This document shows positions 1 to 10,512 of a stretch of 64,000 nucleotides of DNA, one piece after another; the first letter of the stretch is position 1, and each line of letters starts with the position of its first letter. The position numbers and the translations under genes are program-made. The notes under the pieces were generated by a model. The model searched no databases and was not told where the DNA came from. It saw only the letters and a list, made by a program, of their open reading frames with translations. This DNA is from Trachelipus rathkii. Taxonomy: Eukaryota > Arthropoda > Malacostraca > Isopoda > Trachelipodidae. The stretch is taken from contig JABUQX010086941.1 of NCBI GenBank assembly GCA_015478945.1, positions 15,001-79,000 on the forward strand, in the 5' to 3' direction.

Positions 1-430
1 TTTTATTGGTAACTTTAAAATAAATAGACTTTCTATTAAATTTTTGCTTTTTTAACTAAAGAATACCCCCAAGGGTATACCGCACCGATGGCAGGGTCTC
101 TCGGCCTTCCTGGGAACTACGGGGTAGGACTAATTCCTCTCCCCTACGGGGTATGGAAAACGTCCCCCTGTGTTCCCCGTCGGCTCGGCCCCCTAAATTG
201 CTGTGTAATACCTTTACAAATAATATATAGCTATATATATACTATGTCCCAGTATTCCTCTCTTAAAAAAAAAAATAGCCAATTTTTTTTTACATTTTCC
301 TTACCCTGAAATTTTACAAGGATTCCAAAAATGTATTTCCATTTCCCTGTAGCTTTTGTAGTTTTTCGAGATATGATTTTTTTTTATTAGTTTCCTCGGT
401 AAAATATTAGGATTCCTTTTTCCCGAAGAA
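1..430 (+). repeat. Dispersed repeat family, copy 1 (two-part unit)
   Basis: The first part (about 1-200) carries the blocks 'aagggtataccgcacc' and 'gggtctctcggcc' followed by C/G-rich sequence. The second part (about 275-385) is a T-run followed by 'aggattccaaaaatgtat' and 'ccctgtagcttttgtag'. The same two parts recur in the same order at 59,285-59,720, so this is one element about 430 bp long. Partial copies lie at 13,290-13,400 (first part) and 19,668-19,880 (second part), and inverted partial copies at 668-745 and 1,319-1,425. There is no coding potential, and I cannot name the family. Confidence 0.7.
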
Positions 431-476
431 GGTTGTAGTTTTTGAAATATGGATTGTGGCTCTTCTAGAGTCAGCT

Positions 477-477
<1 letters not shown>

Positions 478-538
<61 letters not shown>

Positions 539-586
539 TATCTTGGAGTATAAATTTGTATATATCAGTAATTAGCGGTAGGTGTG

Positions 587-618
<32 letters not shown>

Positions 619-655
619 TTTTCTCAGCATACATATATATATATATATATATATA
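478..655. repeat. (AT)n microsatellite cluster
   Basis: Near-pure TA dinucleotide runs at 478-535, 588-620 and 633-655 are separated by short unique pieces. They sit at the centre of the inverted repeat arrangement of 1-1,425. Confidence 0.9.
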
Positions 656-667
656 TGGGGCCTTCCC

Positions 668-745
668 ACAAGAGCAACAATAAATATCTAAAAACTACAA
701 TAGCTACTGGGAAAAGGAATACATTTTTGAAATCCTGGTAAAGTT
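668..745 (-). repeat. Inverted partial copy of dispersed repeat (second part)
   Basis: Read on the minus strand this gives 'ccaggatttcaaaaatgtat' and 'ttcccagtagctattgtag', matching the second part of the unit at 275-385 and 59,640-59,715 with a few substitutions. It lies opposite in orientation to copy 1. Confidence 0.65.
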
Positions 746-749
746 TTAG

Positions 750-1070
750 TTTATTTTTTTGGTATATTTAAGTGATTTGACTTCAAGAGAAATAAAAAAT
801 TATAATAATATTAATATCATAGTAAGGCTACTGTTACAAATTTCTACGGTATAAAAATGTCAACAAAAGATCATGTTTCAAACATGTTTCATTTATTTCT
901 GGTGTAATATTCATCAATATTACAATCGATGCTTTTTAATGTTGCTGTTTCATTTTGTCATAGTCTATAGGGCCTATTTTAAGATTTTGAACTCAGAGCT
1001 AGGGCCTACGGTTAAGAATAATACTATATCAAACTTAAAAAAAAGGGCCAAACTAAAGAAAGTATCCGCA
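750..1070. other. AT-rich unique stretch, nothing recognised
   Basis: No ORF with recognisable content, no repeat array and no RNA gene is seen here. Short reading frames are at chance level for this composition. Confidence 0.5.
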
Positions 1071-1300
1071 TATCTCTAAAACTAAGATAGGTACAAGAAA
1101 ACTAATAACATATGTAATCAGAGTATGAAATTTGTATATAATGATTTTTTTTTTAATATCTTCAAAACTAAGATAGGTAAAAGAAAACTAATAACATATA
1201 TGGAATCAGCGTATGAAATTTGCATGAAAAAAAGGATTTTTTTTATATGCTAATAATATATTTGGAATCAGCGTATGAAATTTTTAAAATTTTTTTTGAG
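1070..1300. repeat. Tandem repeat, unit about 80-90 bp, about 2.7 copies
   Basis: Three successive copies share 'aaaactaagataggta' (first two copies), 'aagaaaactaataacatat' and 'ggaatcagcgtatgaaattt', each ending in a T-rich run. The third copy lacks its left half. An inverted copy of the same unit is at 1,412-1,480. Confidence 0.75.
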
Positions 1301-1490
1301 GCCTGAGCCGATTGTAAATTGTCCCTCCGTCGTCTCAGGAGGCCGAGAGACCCTAGACTCTCTGCATCTTTGCGGTTTACCCTAGGGTATTCTTTTAGTT
1401 TCCTTTTTCTATACAAATTTCATACTCTGATTCCATATATGTTTTTAGTTTTCTTTATACCTATCTTAGATATAGAGATATCAGTGCGGG
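1300..1490 (-). repeat. Inverted copies of the dispersed repeat and of the 85-bp unit
   Basis: On the minus strand 1,319-1,425 reads 'gggtctctcggcct' and 'ataccctagggtaaaccgc', matching positions 45-130. The adjoining 1,412-1,480 is the reverse complement of the tandem unit at 1,070-1,300. Together with copy 1 they form a large imperfect inverted repeat over 1-1,490. Confidence 0.65.
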
Positions 1491-1659
1491 TAACTGCTTC
1501 CTAGTTTCAATTCAAAAAGTTTGTTTTACAAGTTATATCTTCGGGTGTGACGTCAATGAACCTCAAAAATCACAAAATCAAAAATTGATTTTTTTCTCAA
1601 AACTCCAAAAAACCCAAACCCTATATAGCATGATGAAAGAGCAGCATAGTTATATGGTA

Positions 1660-1937
1660 TATATATACATATTATTATTATATTATATTATTATTACATA
1701 TATATATATATATATATACATATTATACATATACATATTATTATTATTATTATTATTTGAAAGAAAGATATATATATATATATATTATTATATGCCAGCT
1801 ATTATTGCTGGTTATTATTATTATTAGTTGTTATTATTATTATTATAACACAATAAATATTACATATATATTACATATATATATAGTATATATATACATA
1901 TACATATTATATTATATATATTAAAGAAGATAAAGAA

Positions 1938-1973
<36 letters not shown>

Positions 1974-2103
1974 ATACATATTGGCTATATTACTATTATA
2001 TATATTATTATTGTTATTTGTTATATATTATTATATATATATATATATATATTATTATTGTTGATATATATATAGAAGAAGAGTTACTAAGGTTGGTTAC
2101 TAC

Positions 2104-2160
<57 letters not shown>
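1660..2160. repeat. Compound (AT)n/(ATT)n microsatellite block
   Basis: Alternating pure TA runs (longest about 2,109-2,160) and TTA runs (for example 1,738-1,757), with short unique interruptions. Tyr/Ile-rich reading frames here are translations of the repeat. The block abuts the end of the LTR element at 2,160. Confidence 0.9.
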
Positions 2161-2163
<3 letters not shown>

Positions 2164-3253
2164 ACCGATTGGGCACCCCCAATCAACAAATCATTACTTG
2201 CAAAAATGGAAAGGAAGACAATACTCTGATTTTTAACATATAATCTATAAACATATTTCAATAAAATAACTTAATAAAATAATTACTATTTCAAATAATC
2301 CTTTATCAAAATACACGCTTTAAACAGTCATTTTAACCTTCGAGGCGGACCAAACTGATTTACAGGAGACAGGACAGGTGATGGCGGCAGAGTTCTTCCA
2401 CAGTGAAATCCCTAATGCTCGGTGCAGGGCGACCATATATCAGTGAAATCTTCAATGCTCGGTGCAGGGCAACCAAATATTCTCACTCGTATAAAATACA
2501 AAAAGAAACAAATCATTAATTTCCATTAGTGCATTTCAATGCTCGAAATGCCATTTATCAAAATATACTATTAATTACATAAAAGTCTAGTTCGGTAATT
2601 ACAATTCCTTAAACGGTGACCAGATTTACCTTTCTAATTTCTGACCACGTCAGACAATGTTCGCAAGAAAAATAAAAAGTTACACTATAGATAAAAGTCA
2701 CTTTTGCACAACGTTTAACTTATGTATAAACATTCCAATACTGGCATTAATTACTGTTACTTTTAAGCAATGTTTACAAGAAAATTAAATACCAGCAATT
2801 ATAAAAGTTATCAATTATCAAAGTTATCACTTTACGGTAAAAGTTTCACTAGTAATAGTTCAGAAAAAAACTTACAAGTTAGTAGCACGAAACAGTAAAC
2901 ATAAAAGCTTCATACGTAAGTTTCAGGGCCAGGGAGCATCCAACTATCAAGGTTATTCTTCTGTATGTCGCAAATAATTTCCGATACCAACTGTTTCTTG
3001 GTTAAGTCCAATTGCCAACTCCAACTGTTACTTCAAATTCAAGATCGGTTCCAGGATTGCTTCCCTAAAACGTATAAATTGTTTCTTACTTGCTTTTTCC
3101 TTTTCATTACTTTTTGCCATCTTGCAACCTTGACTTTAAAACTTTCACTCCTTCCTTGGCGAGATTCTAATATAATCTAAATTCCCTAAACATTGTTTCC
3201 GTCGACCTCCCTTTCGTCTTATAGCATTTAGTTGGTTTACTATCTCCATTACA
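2160..3253 (-). repeat. 3' LTR of the short LTR element
   Basis: Nearly identical to 3,486-4,501. On the minus strand it begins TGTAATGG directly after the polypurine tract. Near its distal end it carries a perfect 7-bp hairpin, GATTGGG/CCCAATC (2,167-2,184). It contains two adjacent 40-bp repeats (2,401-2,440 and 2,441-2,480) built on 'aatgctcggtgcagggc'. Confidence 0.65.
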
Positions 3254-3485
3254 TACCTTTCCCCCAAGTTTGGAAGTCCAAACTTACAAAAGAAAAAAAA
3301 AAAATCTACGAAAAAAAATTTTCATAAATAAATACACCTCCAATCTTTTTCCTCCTATTCTTCACCCAATACCCCCCCTCTGGGTAACCCCCTCTTATTT
3401 AAAAAACTTACCCTACCCTTCTTCCTCTCCATAATTGCAAGCTTTCTATTAACAAGGATTCGACCCACAACTACGATGCCACCAC
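3254..3485 (-). other. Interior of LTR element with PBS and PPT candidates
   Basis: Right after the 5' LTR the minus strand reads TGGTGGCATCGTAGTTGT (3,484 down to 3,467). It begins with the TGG that pairs with a tRNA CCA end, so it is a primer-binding-site candidate, though I cannot name the tRNA. Right before the 3' LTR the minus strand reads GGGGGAAAGG (3,265 to 3,256), a good polypurine tract. The rest is AT- and C-rich with no ORF. Confidence 0.55.
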
Positions 3486-4501
3486 TTTTACCGATTGGGC
3501 ACCCCCAATCAACAAATCATTACTTGCAAAAATGGAAAGGAAGACAATACTCTGATTTTTAACATATAATCTATAAACATATTTCAATAAAATAACTTAA
3601 TAAAATAATTAACATTTCAAATAATCCTTTATCAAAATACACGCTTTAAACAGTCATTTTAACCTTCGAGGCGGACCAAACTGATTTACAGGAGACAGGA
3701 CAGGTGATGGCGGCAGAGTTCTTCCACAGTGAAATCCCTAATGCTCGGTGCAGGGCGACCATATATCAGTGAAATCTTCAATGCTCGGTGCAGGGCAACC
3801 AAATATTCTCACTCGTATAAAATACAAAAAGAAACAAATCATTAATTTCCATTAGTGCATTTCAATGCTCGAAATGCCATTTATCAAAATATACTATTAA
3901 TTACATAAAAGTCTAGTTCGGTAATCACAATTCCTTAAACGGTGACCAGATTTACCTTTCTAATTTCTGACCACGTCAGACAATGTTCGCAAGAAAAATA
4001 AAAAGTTACACTATAGATAAAAGTCACTTTTGCACAACGTTTAACTTATGTATAAACATTCCAATACTGGCATTAATTACTGTTACTTTTAAGCAATGTT
4101 TACAAGAAAATTAAATACCAGCAATTATAAAAGTTATCAATTATCAAAGTTATCACTTTACGGTAAAAGTTTCACTAGTAATAGTTCAGAAAAAAAACTT
4201 ACAAGTTAGTAGCACGAAACAGTAAACATAAAAGCTTCATACGTAAGTTTCAGGGCCAGGGAGCATCCAACTATCAAGGTTATTCTTCTGTATGTCGCAA
4301 ATAATTTCCGATACCAACTGTTTCTTGGTTAAGTCCAATTGCCAACTCCAACTGTTACTTCAAATTCAAGATCGGTTCCAGGATTGCTTCCCGTTTGTGT
4401 ATAAATTGTTTTTACTTTTCATTTTTTTTTGTAACATATTTCTCAGTTTCCTATCTCCCTTTCGTCTTATACCATTTAGTTGGTTTACTATCTCCATTAC
4501 A
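3486..4501 (-). repeat. 5' LTR of the short LTR element
   Basis: Direct repeat of 2,160-3,253, offset by 1,326 bp until an A-run difference changes it to 1,327. It shares the terminal hairpin and the paired 40-bp repeats (3,727-3,806). It is about 80 bp shorter than the other LTR because of the divergent patch at 4,393-4,455. Confidence 0.65.
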
Positions 4502-4504
4502 TTT

Positions 4505-4980
4505 GGTGGGATAACGATTGATTTTTACTGCTATTATTTTGTTTATGCACTGTAAATATATGACTAAAAACCCGTTTGTCTTATTCCTGGACCCTAGTTG
4601 GAGACTGTAGAACCTTGTAGACCTCCCGTGTGTATGGTGGCTCAGACTGATTAGTGTGTCCGGCAACATATTTTTTGAGAAGGAAAATGTAAAAAGACAA
4701 GCCGTAGTATATTTTAAGGTAGATTTTTAGAGACGGTTACAGGGTTGAGTTAAGGAATTGTGTTATTGAAGTGTTACGTTACTATTTTGTGATTAAGTTA
4801 CCATTGGTTTGTGTCAGGTCGTGTCTTATTTTGTAAATATTTATAGTTAGTTACTGGATTGCCGAGTTTGTGAAGGAATAGGAAGCAAAGTTACGATGGA
4901 ATTGAGATACGGAGTAGAGGCAAGTACGAAAGTAAGGTTAAAAGGTGTGAGAAGAATAGTATATGGGCAAGGCGTGGAAA
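4505..4980. other. Unique sequence, nothing recognised
   Basis: Moderately AT-rich unique DNA between the LTR element and the (ATT)n array. No supported gene or RNA is seen. Confidence 0.5.
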
Positions 4981-4981
4981 G

Positions 4982-5947
<966 letters not shown>

Positions 5948-6015
5948 TGCACTTATGTAAATATATCTGATGGAGGGTTTTCTTTCAAGGGAACCAAACC
6001 GGGAACCAAATACTA

Positions 6016-6323
6016 GGATTTATTTAACTGAAACCTGGCCCCAACCCGGAAGGATTTATATCGGGTTTCAACTGATAACTAGCCCCAACCCGGACGGATT
6101 TATATTGGGTTTTGCTTGAAACCTGGCCCCAACCCGGAAGGATTTATTTAACTGAAACCTGGCCCCAACCCGGAAGGATTTATATCGGGTTTCAACTGAT
6201 AACTAGCCCCAACCCGGACGGATTTATATTGGGTTTTGCTTGAAACCTGGCCCCAACCCGGAAGGATTTATTTAACTGAAACCTGGCCCCAACCCGGAGG
6301 GATTTATTTAACTGAAACCTGGA
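6016..6323 (+). repeat. 124-bp minisatellite with 36+44+44 bp sub-units
   Basis: The motif 'ggatttatttaactgaaacc' begins at 6,016, 6,140 and 6,264, giving an exact 124-bp period for about 2.4 copies. Each period contains three related sub-units of 36, 44 and 44 bp, all ending in 'ccccaacccgga'. The array runs directly into the 5' end of the Penelope-like element. Confidence 0.9.
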
Positions 6324-6540
6324 TTTATGGATTTTGGGCAATCCATATTGGATATTGGATGACGCAACTAAATTTCAGCTTTTACCAGGTAACATTCTTA
6401 CACATATTTTAAGAATTGAAGATAAAATTAACAACTATCTTAGAAGTTTAAAGAAAATAGGTTTATCTGATTTTTATGAATCTGTATTTACTTCAGGTGC
6501 AGTGCCAGGCCTTCTATATGGATTGCCCAAAATCCACAAA
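6324..6540. repeat. 24/25-bp inverted repeat at the 5' junction of the Penelope-like element
   Basis: Positions 6,324-6,348 match the reverse complement of 6,516-6,540 at 24 of 25 bases. The downstream arm is the coding sequence for the conserved YGLPKIHK motif. The upstream arm lies exactly where the truncated element meets the minisatellite, so it is an inverted fragment of the element itself. Confidence 0.85.
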
Positions 6541-7560
6541 CAAGGCCTTCCTCTTAGACCGATTCTTTCAGCCATTAATTCTCCCACTTATAAAGTATCC
6601 AAATTTCTCCTGCCAATTATACAGCCATTAACATGTAATGAATTTACTCTTAAAGATTCTTTTCAGTTTTCTGATCTTGTTTCTTCATTGTCCATTGAGG
6701 AGGGCTTTATGGTCAGCTTTGATGTAGAATCATTGTTCACAAACATACCTGTTAATGAGACTCGCAATATCATAACCAATGGACTTTTTCCGTCAACTGA
6801 ACATAGGGTTAGTGATCTCAATAGGAATCAATTTTCGAAATTCTTGAAACTCGCCACCGATGATACACTTTTCCTCTTTGATGGCCAGCTTTACAAGCAG
6901 ATAGATGGTATGGCAATGGGCTCACCACTTGGTCCCACTTTTGCCAATGCATTTTTGTGCTACCATGAGAGATCTTGGTTGGAGAACTGCCCCTCAGATT
7001 TTAAGCCATTACTCTATAGAAGGTATGTTGATGATTGTTTTTTGATTTTTAGAGAACAAAGTCATGCCTTACAATTTTTAGACTACCTTAACATTCAACA
7101 TCAGAATATTAGGTTTAGTATGGAGGAGGAGAATGAGAACTCATTGCCCTTTTTAGATGTCAGAGTGCACCGTACAGTGGGTGGCTTTTCTACTTCCATC
7201 TATAGAAAACCTACCACAACTATGCTTGGTACCAATTTTTTCAGCTTCCTTCCTCTGAGCGCCAAGTTGTCTGGACTGTCCTGCCGAATTTTTAGAGCTT
7301 ACAAACTTTCAACATCTTGGGTAAATTTTCATAAAGAAGTTCAATTTTTAACTCAGTTTGCTAAATTCAATTTATTTCCAGAGCAACTATTTTATAGACT
7401 TGTCAACAAATTCTTGGAAGACCTTTTTCGCCCTAAACAGCCAGATGTGGATTCATCATTGCAAGTAGTTTATCTAAAAGTTCCTTACTTTGGTCCCAAC
7501 ACTCCGAAGCTCGTTAAAAACATTCAAATATCAATTTCTAAAAAATTTTCCATCTTATAA
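6349..7560 (+). pseudogene. Penelope-type reverse transcriptase (N-terminally truncated)
   Basis: It would copy the element's RNA into DNA. The open frame covers about 6,316-7,560, but homologous sequence starts near 6,352 and there is no ATG before it; the first codon usable as an alternative start is TTG at 6,334. Counting residues from there, YGLPKIHK is at 62-69, SFDVESLFTNIP at 128-139 (catalytic Asp 130), GMAMGSPLGP at 192-201, the catalytic YVDD box at 231-234, SLPFLDV at 270-276 and IYRKP at 289-293, in the order typical of Penelope-like RTs. The usual N-terminal region before the fingers is absent. The frame ends at 7,560, where the endonuclease continues in a different frame. The fold is clear, and only the exact 5' limit is uncertain. 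Confidence 0.93.
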
Positions 7561-7957
7561 AATTATTTTTATACTTGTCAATGATTTTAAAATGAATAGT
7601 TTTTTCAGAATGAAAGATATTTTACCGGCTCATTTGAGGTCCTCAGTTATTTATTCCTATTCTTGTGTGGACTGCCAAGCCCGTTATGTAGGCCAGACTG
7701 GCTTACAGCTGCAGCTGAGGATTTCAAAACATCTGGGTCTTTCATATAGAACAAATAGACCATTAACTTCACCTGAAAACTCTGCCATCAGGACCCACTC
7801 TTCAGAGAGCCATCATGACATCTCAAAGGATAGCTTCAGGGTGTTGTCTTCGGCGTCAGGTTTACTTGAACGACGGATTCTCGAGAGCCTGTTTATACAT
7901 AGTACAAAGCCGCAACTTAACTCAGATGGCTCCTCAATTAAATTATTTTTGTTTTAA
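7550..7957 (+). pseudogene. GIY-YIG endonuclease domain of the Penelope-like element, frame-shifted
   Basis: This C-terminal domain nicks target DNA for insertion. It reads in the frame of 7,490-7,957, one base off the RT frame. Counting residues from 7,490, it shows the CxxC pair (Cys 59, Cys 62) that precedes the GIY-YIG core in this family, the YVGQT core at 66-70, Arg 77, His 81, two histidines near 108-109, and the Glu of LLERR at 127. The region before it (about 22-58) resembles the usual linker. RT and endonuclease are normally one polypeptide, so a single net indel between about 7,535 and 7,560, in an A/T homopolymer-rich stretch, has split it. The shift could be a real mutation or a sequencing error. 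The ORF ends at TAA 7,955-7,957. Confidence 0.9.
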
Positions 7958-8581
<624 letters not shown>

Positions 8582-8621
8582 TTAGCTGATGATGGGTTTG
8601 GATAAACTCGAAACGTCCTAA
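8582..8621 (+). ncRNA. Hammerhead ribozyme motif of the Penelope-like element
   Basis: It is a self-cleaving RNA known to occur in Penelope-like elements. In order: stem I strand TTAG (8,582-8,585), core CTGATGA (8,586-8,592), one extra T (8,593), stem II GGGTTT/AAACTC (8,594-8,599 with 8,604-8,609, one G-U pair) closed by GGAT, core GAAA (8,610-8,613), then C, GTC cleavage triplet (8,615-8,617), and the stem I partner CTAA (8,618-8,621). Stem III is reduced to the palindrome ACGT with no loop, which suggests activity as a dimer, as described for minimal hammerheads of this element class. The bulged T after the core is the one irregularity. No second copy is seen upstream, consistent with 5' truncation. 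Confidence 0.75.
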
Positions 8622-8658
8622 TTAAATGATATCAAAGCTTCTGTTCGTCTTTTTATTT

Positions 8659-8730
<72 letters not shown>

Positions 8731-8751
8731 TATATATATATATATATATAT
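8659..8751. repeat. (TA)n microsatellite at the 3' end of the Penelope-like element
   Basis: An almost pure TA run broken once by 'cag'. It follows the element's presumed 3' end directly and may be its target or a later expansion. Confidence 0.9.
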
Positions 8752-8759
8752 AGTTACTA

Positions 8760-9090
8760 ATATTAAAAAGTTACTATTAATTTGTTCGGCAACGTTGCTA
8801 CACATGTTCGATAACTCAACGATACCACAATTAAAAATTTATATTTGGACAACCAAAGCAACTCAGGTATTACAAAAAAACTTAGAAACTTTTCAATAAA
8901 AATATATTGGAAATTAAATTTCGATTTAAATTTAAGAAACACGATAACTTTTTCGTTTTCAGTTTTTATTAAAAATTTGTTCTTTTTATGGGAATCTGTT
9001 CTTTCACAGCAATAGGTTACAAAAGTCAATAATTATTTTCATTCCTTTGTATATATGTATATTTATAATTGCCCTGGTCCCACGAGGTCC
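8760..9090. other. Unique AT-rich stretch
   Basis: A minus-strand frame of 88 codons (8,763-9,029) rich in Lys, Phe and Ile is present. It matches nothing I recognise and is within chance expectation for this composition. Confidence 0.4.
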
Positions 9091-9095
9091 ATTGG

Positions 9096-9108
9096 GTATA
9101 TATATATA

Positions 9109-9139
<31 letters not shown>

Positions 9140-9143
9140 GTGT

Positions 9144-9227
<84 letters not shown>
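9096..9227. repeat. (AT)n microsatellite
   Basis: Two TA runs at 9,096-9,138 and 9,147-9,227. Tyr/Ile frames across it are repeat translation. Confidence 0.9.
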
Positions 9228-9228
<1 letters not shown>

Positions 9229-10168
9229 CAACTATTCATTGGCTGCCTTTAGACGTGTCGAGCGAAAGTGATACCGCGTCAGAGATTTGTCTGAAGGTAG
9301 GAAAGTGTTGGTTTCTGATTGGTTCCTTTATTAGCCCAGCTATCTGTGACCGGTTCACAAATTACAACATATTTTGGCGCACAACATTTTTGAACATTTT
9401 TTGACCCCATCGTGTTCAAAACCACTCTGATATTTAAAATTTCTTTATTTCTTTTTTTTAGTCCTTTTAGGCCATTTTTTGGCGTCCAACCTTTGTGTTG
9501 TCATAAATAGTTGACATACGTACCTATTACCTCTTAAAAGTTTATAAATCATTTTTTTTCATAACAGCCATTTGGCAATTTTTTATAAACTATTTTTTAA
9601 AAAATAGTTTTTATATAAATTATTTGTATATTGTGACTTCGTGTCACTTTCCTTATACAATATATTCCCCTTAAACAAAATTTTCCCCTTAAATAAAATT
9701 TTTAAATAGCCTTAAAAAACTTAGGTAACTTCCATGGTTGTTTAACCCGCAAGGGTTTATCTTGTGTATAGTCTTTGTCTACAAGGTAAATTGGTTTTGT
9801 TTTTGCGATCACCCGGGACCTGAGTGCAGCCCCAATTTAGTTGGTTTTCCCCATATTAAAAATACTTTAAACAAATTAGTTTTTTTTCCCTCTATAGGGG
9901 TTTTCTTTTTTTCTGGTGTGGGAGCTGCAAGAGACCACGGTCTCCAGGTTTTCACATCCAAATTTATCAGCTTCACAGGAAGCATTTATTAAATTTCAAT
10001 TAAAATTTTATTAAAATTTCTTCGGGGAATTTAAAAAAAATTTACCCCAACCTTCGGGGAATTTTTTATTTTTTATTTAAAAACGTTATAAAATTAAAAC
10101 AAATAACCATTACCGTTATTTTCTTTAAAAAATATTTTTAGAAAAAATATTTTTTATATTTATAAACC

Positions 10169-10175
<7 letters not shown>
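9228..10175. other. Unique sequence, nothing recognised
   Basis: T-rich unique DNA. A small local duplication of 'cttcggggaatt' occurs at about 10,020 and 10,053. No gene is supported. Confidence 0.45.
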
Positions 10176-10209
<34 letters not shown>

Positions 10210-10364
10210 TATAATAAATAATATAACTATATATATAATTTTAAATATAAAATATATTATTAATTTATTATAATATATAATATTATATATATTATATATA
10301 TATATAATATATATATACAGTGGCGTATCCAGAAATTTTTTTTTCGGGGGGGGCAAAACAAAAA

Positions 10365-10442
<78 letters not shown>

Positions 10443-10466
10443 ATATATATTAATATATATATATAT

Positions 10467-10504
<38 letters not shown>

Positions 10505-10512
10505 TATATTAA
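10176..10512. repeat. (AT)n blocks flanking the left end of the hAT element
   Basis: TA-rich runs at 10,176-10,317 and 10,369-10,512. The second lies inside the hAT element just beyond its left terminus, so the microsatellite expanded in or near the transposon. Confidence 0.85.

Larger units (their letters stand above)
2160..4501 (-). mobile_element. Short non-autonomous LTR retrotransposon
   Basis: Two direct repeats (2,160-3,253 and 3,486-4,501) flank only about 230 bp. Read on the minus strand the order is LTR, primer-binding-site candidate, interior, polypurine tract, LTR, as expected for an LTR retrotransposon. Both repeats start TGTAATGGAG on the minus strand. Over about 905 bp I count two small substitution sites and one A-run length change, so the LTRs look very similar and the insertion recent. 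No gag or pol is present, so transposition would need proteins from another element. Oddities: the LTR end is not the usual CA, no target-site duplication is visible (the left flank is an AT microsatellite), and the LTRs differ by an indel patch near 3,066-3,207 versus 4,393-4,455. A plain segmental duplication is the alternative reading. Confidence 0.6.

Noticed and set aside
3455..3485. tRNA or SINE on the minus strand, based on the B-box-like GGGTCGAATCC
   Set aside because: No A box lies at the right distance, and position next to the LTR makes a primer-binding-site reading more likely.
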